Shown one piece after another: positions 5,156 to 6,401 of a stretch of DNA of 6,401 nucleotides. The stretch covers positions 1 to 6,401 of the forward strand of contig JABMMH010000219.1 in assembly GCA_013205645.1 (NCBI GenBank). The letters are read 5' to 3'. Both the position numbers and the translations under genes were made by a program. The notes under the pieces were generated by a model, which saw only the letters and a program-made list of their open reading frames with translations, made no database searches and had not been told where the DNA came from. This stretch comes from Polaromonas sp. (lineage in GTDB: Bacteria > Pseudomonadota > Gammaproteobacteria > Burkholderiales > Burkholderiaceae_C). Position 1 is the stretch's first letter. Every line of letters starts with the position of its first letter.

Positions 5156-5755
5156 TCACTTGACGATGGCAGCGTCAGTGAGACGGTAATAGAGACCGTA
5201 TTCGTCATCGTTCAGCGCCAAGAATTGGCCTTCGACCACGACGGCGTCCAGGCTGTATTTGACGGGCATTTTGGTTCTGACTTCAATCATGCTTTCAGGG
5301 CCGCCCGGCAAACAAAACCCGCAGGTTAACGGTACGCGTGAGAGCAAAAATCGTCGGTGTTTTTCGCCGGGCTCAAGCGGCAGCATGAAGCCCTGAATGC
5401 GCTGAGTTTTCTCGTTCAGCGCCATCTGATGGGTATTGAACGCAGGCAACATACGCCTCTTCACGACTTTGGTTTTAACGTCGGTCAGCACCGACCACGC
5501 CACCACATCTGCGCGCTCCACCAACGGTGCATAAGGGCTGTTGGCACCATGCACGCCAGCGCCCGCACCACCGGGCACGTCGATGCTGCCGGGCAACATG
5601 GGCGGCGCACCCACGGAGGGTGGCGGTGGCACTTGGGCCGAGGCAGGCACGGACAAAGCCCCGACGAAACCGAGTGCAACAAGGATCACCCACATGCCGA
5701 CCATCAAGCCGCGTGAGCGGCCTGCTGCCATGAAAAATAGGCGGTTCGGATTCAT
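5156..5755 (-). CDS. Secreted DUF3299-like protein with CxxC motif
   Basis: 199 residues. An N-terminal signal sequence (hydrophobic about 17-36, likely cleavage after ASA40) is followed by a proline-rich linker (41-55, QVPPPPSVGAPP region) and a compact domain (80-199), so the product is periplasmic. The core reads W87, then IQGFMLPLEPGE (120-131), FLLSR (136-140), CGFC (145-148) and MIEVR (156-160). This order (GFMLPL, FLL, Cys-rich turn with Pro/Gly, hydrophobic strand) matches my memory of DUF3299 proteins, which often sit beside MacB/FtsX-type ABC transporters. The biochemical role is unknown; C145 and C148 could bind metal or cycle as a dithiol. AAAGGAG 7 nt upstream fixes the start at 5755. 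The gene follows the small Cys/His protein by 12 bp and ends 21 bp from the convergent channel gene. Confidence 0.8.
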   Translation of the reverse strand: MNPNRLFFMAAGRSRGLMVGMWVILVALGFVGALSVPASAQVPPPPSVGAPPMLPGSIDVPGGAGAGVHGANSPYAPLVERADVVAWSVLTDVKTKVVKRRMLPAFNTHQMALNEKTQRIQGFMLPLEPGEKHRRFLLSRVPLTCGFCLPGGPESMIEVRTKMPVKYSLDAVVVEGQFLALNDDEYGLYYRLTDAAIVK

Positions 5756-5767
5756 GTTTTGACTCCT

Positions 5768-6031
5768 TTAATGGGCGTGGCGCATGCCGCAGTATTTGCC
5801 GATGCCCAGGCCTTTGCACGCCGCCTGCAATTGCTTGACACAGGCGTCTGGCTTTTGCCCGCCTTCCAAGCATTTAGCCGCATCTTCATGAGCCGCGGCC
5901 ATGGCGCGGTGACGTTGCACATCTTCTTTGATCTCTTTGTCGCTGTGCTGGGCGAAGGCCATCGACATCGAGGTGCTGAGCGCGACCGCAGTGAGAAATG
6001 AGACAAGTTTGGACGCGAAGAATAATTTCAT
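5768..6031 (-). CDS. Small secreted Cys/His-rich protein (87 aa)
   Basis: The signal peptide covers residues 1-27 (MKLF start, hydrophobic core, cleavage after AFA27). The mature part of about 60 residues is mostly helical, with four cysteines (54, 64, 72, 81) and five histidines (29, 41, 48, 85, 87), ending CGMRHAH. The Cys spacing (10, 8, 9) fits a disulfide-linked helical hairpin, and the His ends could bind metal. I do not know a characterised homologue. AAGG 7-8 nt before the ATG at 6031 overlaps the stop codon of the permease gene; the gap is 4 bp, so the genes are coupled. The same reading frame is open further upstream to 6115, but that part is antisense-like in content, lacks a ribosome binding site and overlaps the permease gene. 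Metal or redox handling in the periplasm is an inference. Confidence 0.85.
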   Translation of the reverse strand: MKLFFASKLVSFLTAVALSTSMSMAFAQHSDKEIKEDVQRHRAMAAAHEDAAKCLEGGQKPDACVKQLQAACKGLGIGKYCGMRHAH

Positions 6032-6035
6032 ACAG

Positions 6036-6401
6036 TTACCTTGATTGAAGCAGTTCCAAGACGCTGACCCGGTAGGCCTCCCAAGTCGGCAACAGGGCCG
6101 ACACCAACGCCACACCCAGCGCCAGCGCCGGGACGATCAGCAGCTCAACAGGCCAAGACAAGCTGGCCAGGCTCAGCGTTTTTTCGTAGTCAAGCGCCAA
6201 GGCCACCAAGGCTGTCAAACCTTGACCAGCGGCCACACCCAACAAGACGGCCAGCAGCGCCAACCACAGAGCCTCGCACCATAACAGGCCGGCCAGTTTG
6301 GCGGGCGAAGCACCCAGCATGCGCATCAGCGCCAAGTCGGCACGGCGCTCCCGCACCGCGCTCCACAAAGCCACAAAAACACTCAGTCCCGCCGTCAGCA
6401 A
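6036..6401 (-). CDS. ABC transporter permease, MacB/FtsX type (C-terminal fragment, N-terminus beyond window)
   Basis: The last 121 residues of an inner-membrane FtsX-domain permease. The visible part holds the end of one membrane helix, a cytoplasmic turn ERRADLALMRMLGAS (18-32) matching the R-x-x-[ED]-[IL]-x-x-[LM]-R-x-[LM]-G-A motif of the family, a second helix (about 38-65), a periplasmic turn, a third helix (about 84-107) and the ending PTWEAYRVSVLELL. MacB, LolCE and DevC-type permeases work with a separate or fused ATPase to extract lipoproteins or move substrates in the periplasm by mechanotransmission (family knowledge). The ATPase gene is probably upstream, outside the right edge. 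The stop codon lies 4 bp before the small Cys/His gene. Confidence 0.9.
   Translation of the reverse strand: MLTAGLSVFVALWSAVRERRADLALMRMLGASPAKLAGLLWCEALWLALLAVLLGVAAGQGLTALVALALDYEKTLSLASLSWPVELLIVPALALGVALVSALLPTWEAYRVSVLELLQSR

Noticed and set aside
5475..5873. Minus-strand 132-codon frame overlapping the DUF3299-like gene and the small gene
   Set aside because: It spans two well-supported genes in another frame and is Arg/Cys/Gly-rich in the manner of frame-shadow translations.
6032..6115. Upstream in-frame extension of the small Cys/His gene adding 28 residues
   Set aside because: It overlaps the permease coding region, has no ribosome binding site, and would destroy the clear signal peptide that begins at 6031.

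Overview
The window looks like chromosomal DNA of a betaproteobacterium, most likely Burkholderiales near Comamonadaceae (for example Rhodoferax or Polaromonas). The reasons are the moderately high GC content, the GC-rich third codon positions, a Bug-type (TctC) periplasmic solute receptor of the kind greatly expanded in that order, and the overall gene style. This placement is an inference, not a database result. I see no tRNA, rRNA, CRISPR array, insertion sequence or phage gene.

Left part (1-2642, minus strand): a three-gene unit read right to left. It holds an isocitrate lyase/PEP mutase family C-C lyase, a Bug-family tripartite tricarboxylate receptor, and a short-chain dehydrogenase/reductase (SDR) that runs off the left edge. 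The gaps are 37 and 40 bp, so it reads as a catabolic operon for an unknown organic acid: capture in the periplasm, lyase cleavage, redox step. The SDR belongs to a divergent group in which the usual YxxxK catalytic pair is not present.

Divergent intergenic region (2643-2915): 273 bp that hold several short perfect inverted repeats, a tandem heptamer and a strong Shine-Dalgarno sequence with no obvious gene behind it. It should carry the control signals for the leftward catabolic unit and the rightward channel unit.

Middle (2916-5134, plus strand): two translationally coupled genes (TGATG junction). The first encodes a 184-residue single-pass membrane protein with an exported four-cysteine domain. 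The second encodes a 554-residue potassium channel and is the highlight of the window. It has two complete voltage-sensor domains in tandem, each with S1-S4, six S4 charges and an intact charge-transfer centre, followed by a single S5-P-S6 pore with an SVGYG filter. The two sensors arose from duplication of a roughly 150-residue unit that includes the pre-S1 helix. The cytoplasmic tail is helical and is neither RCK nor a cyclic-nucleotide domain. I know of no characterised channel with this VSD-VSD-pore layout, but I cannot search.

Right part (5156-6401, minus strand, convergent with the channel, 21 bp apart): a tightly packed unit that enters from the right edge. It holds the C-terminus of a MacB/FtsX-type ABC permease, a tiny secreted Cys/His-rich protein and a secreted DUF3299-like protein with a CxxC motif. 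The arrangement recalls metal-related ABC clusters such as Vibrio Zrg, which suggests envelope metal handling as a hypothesis.
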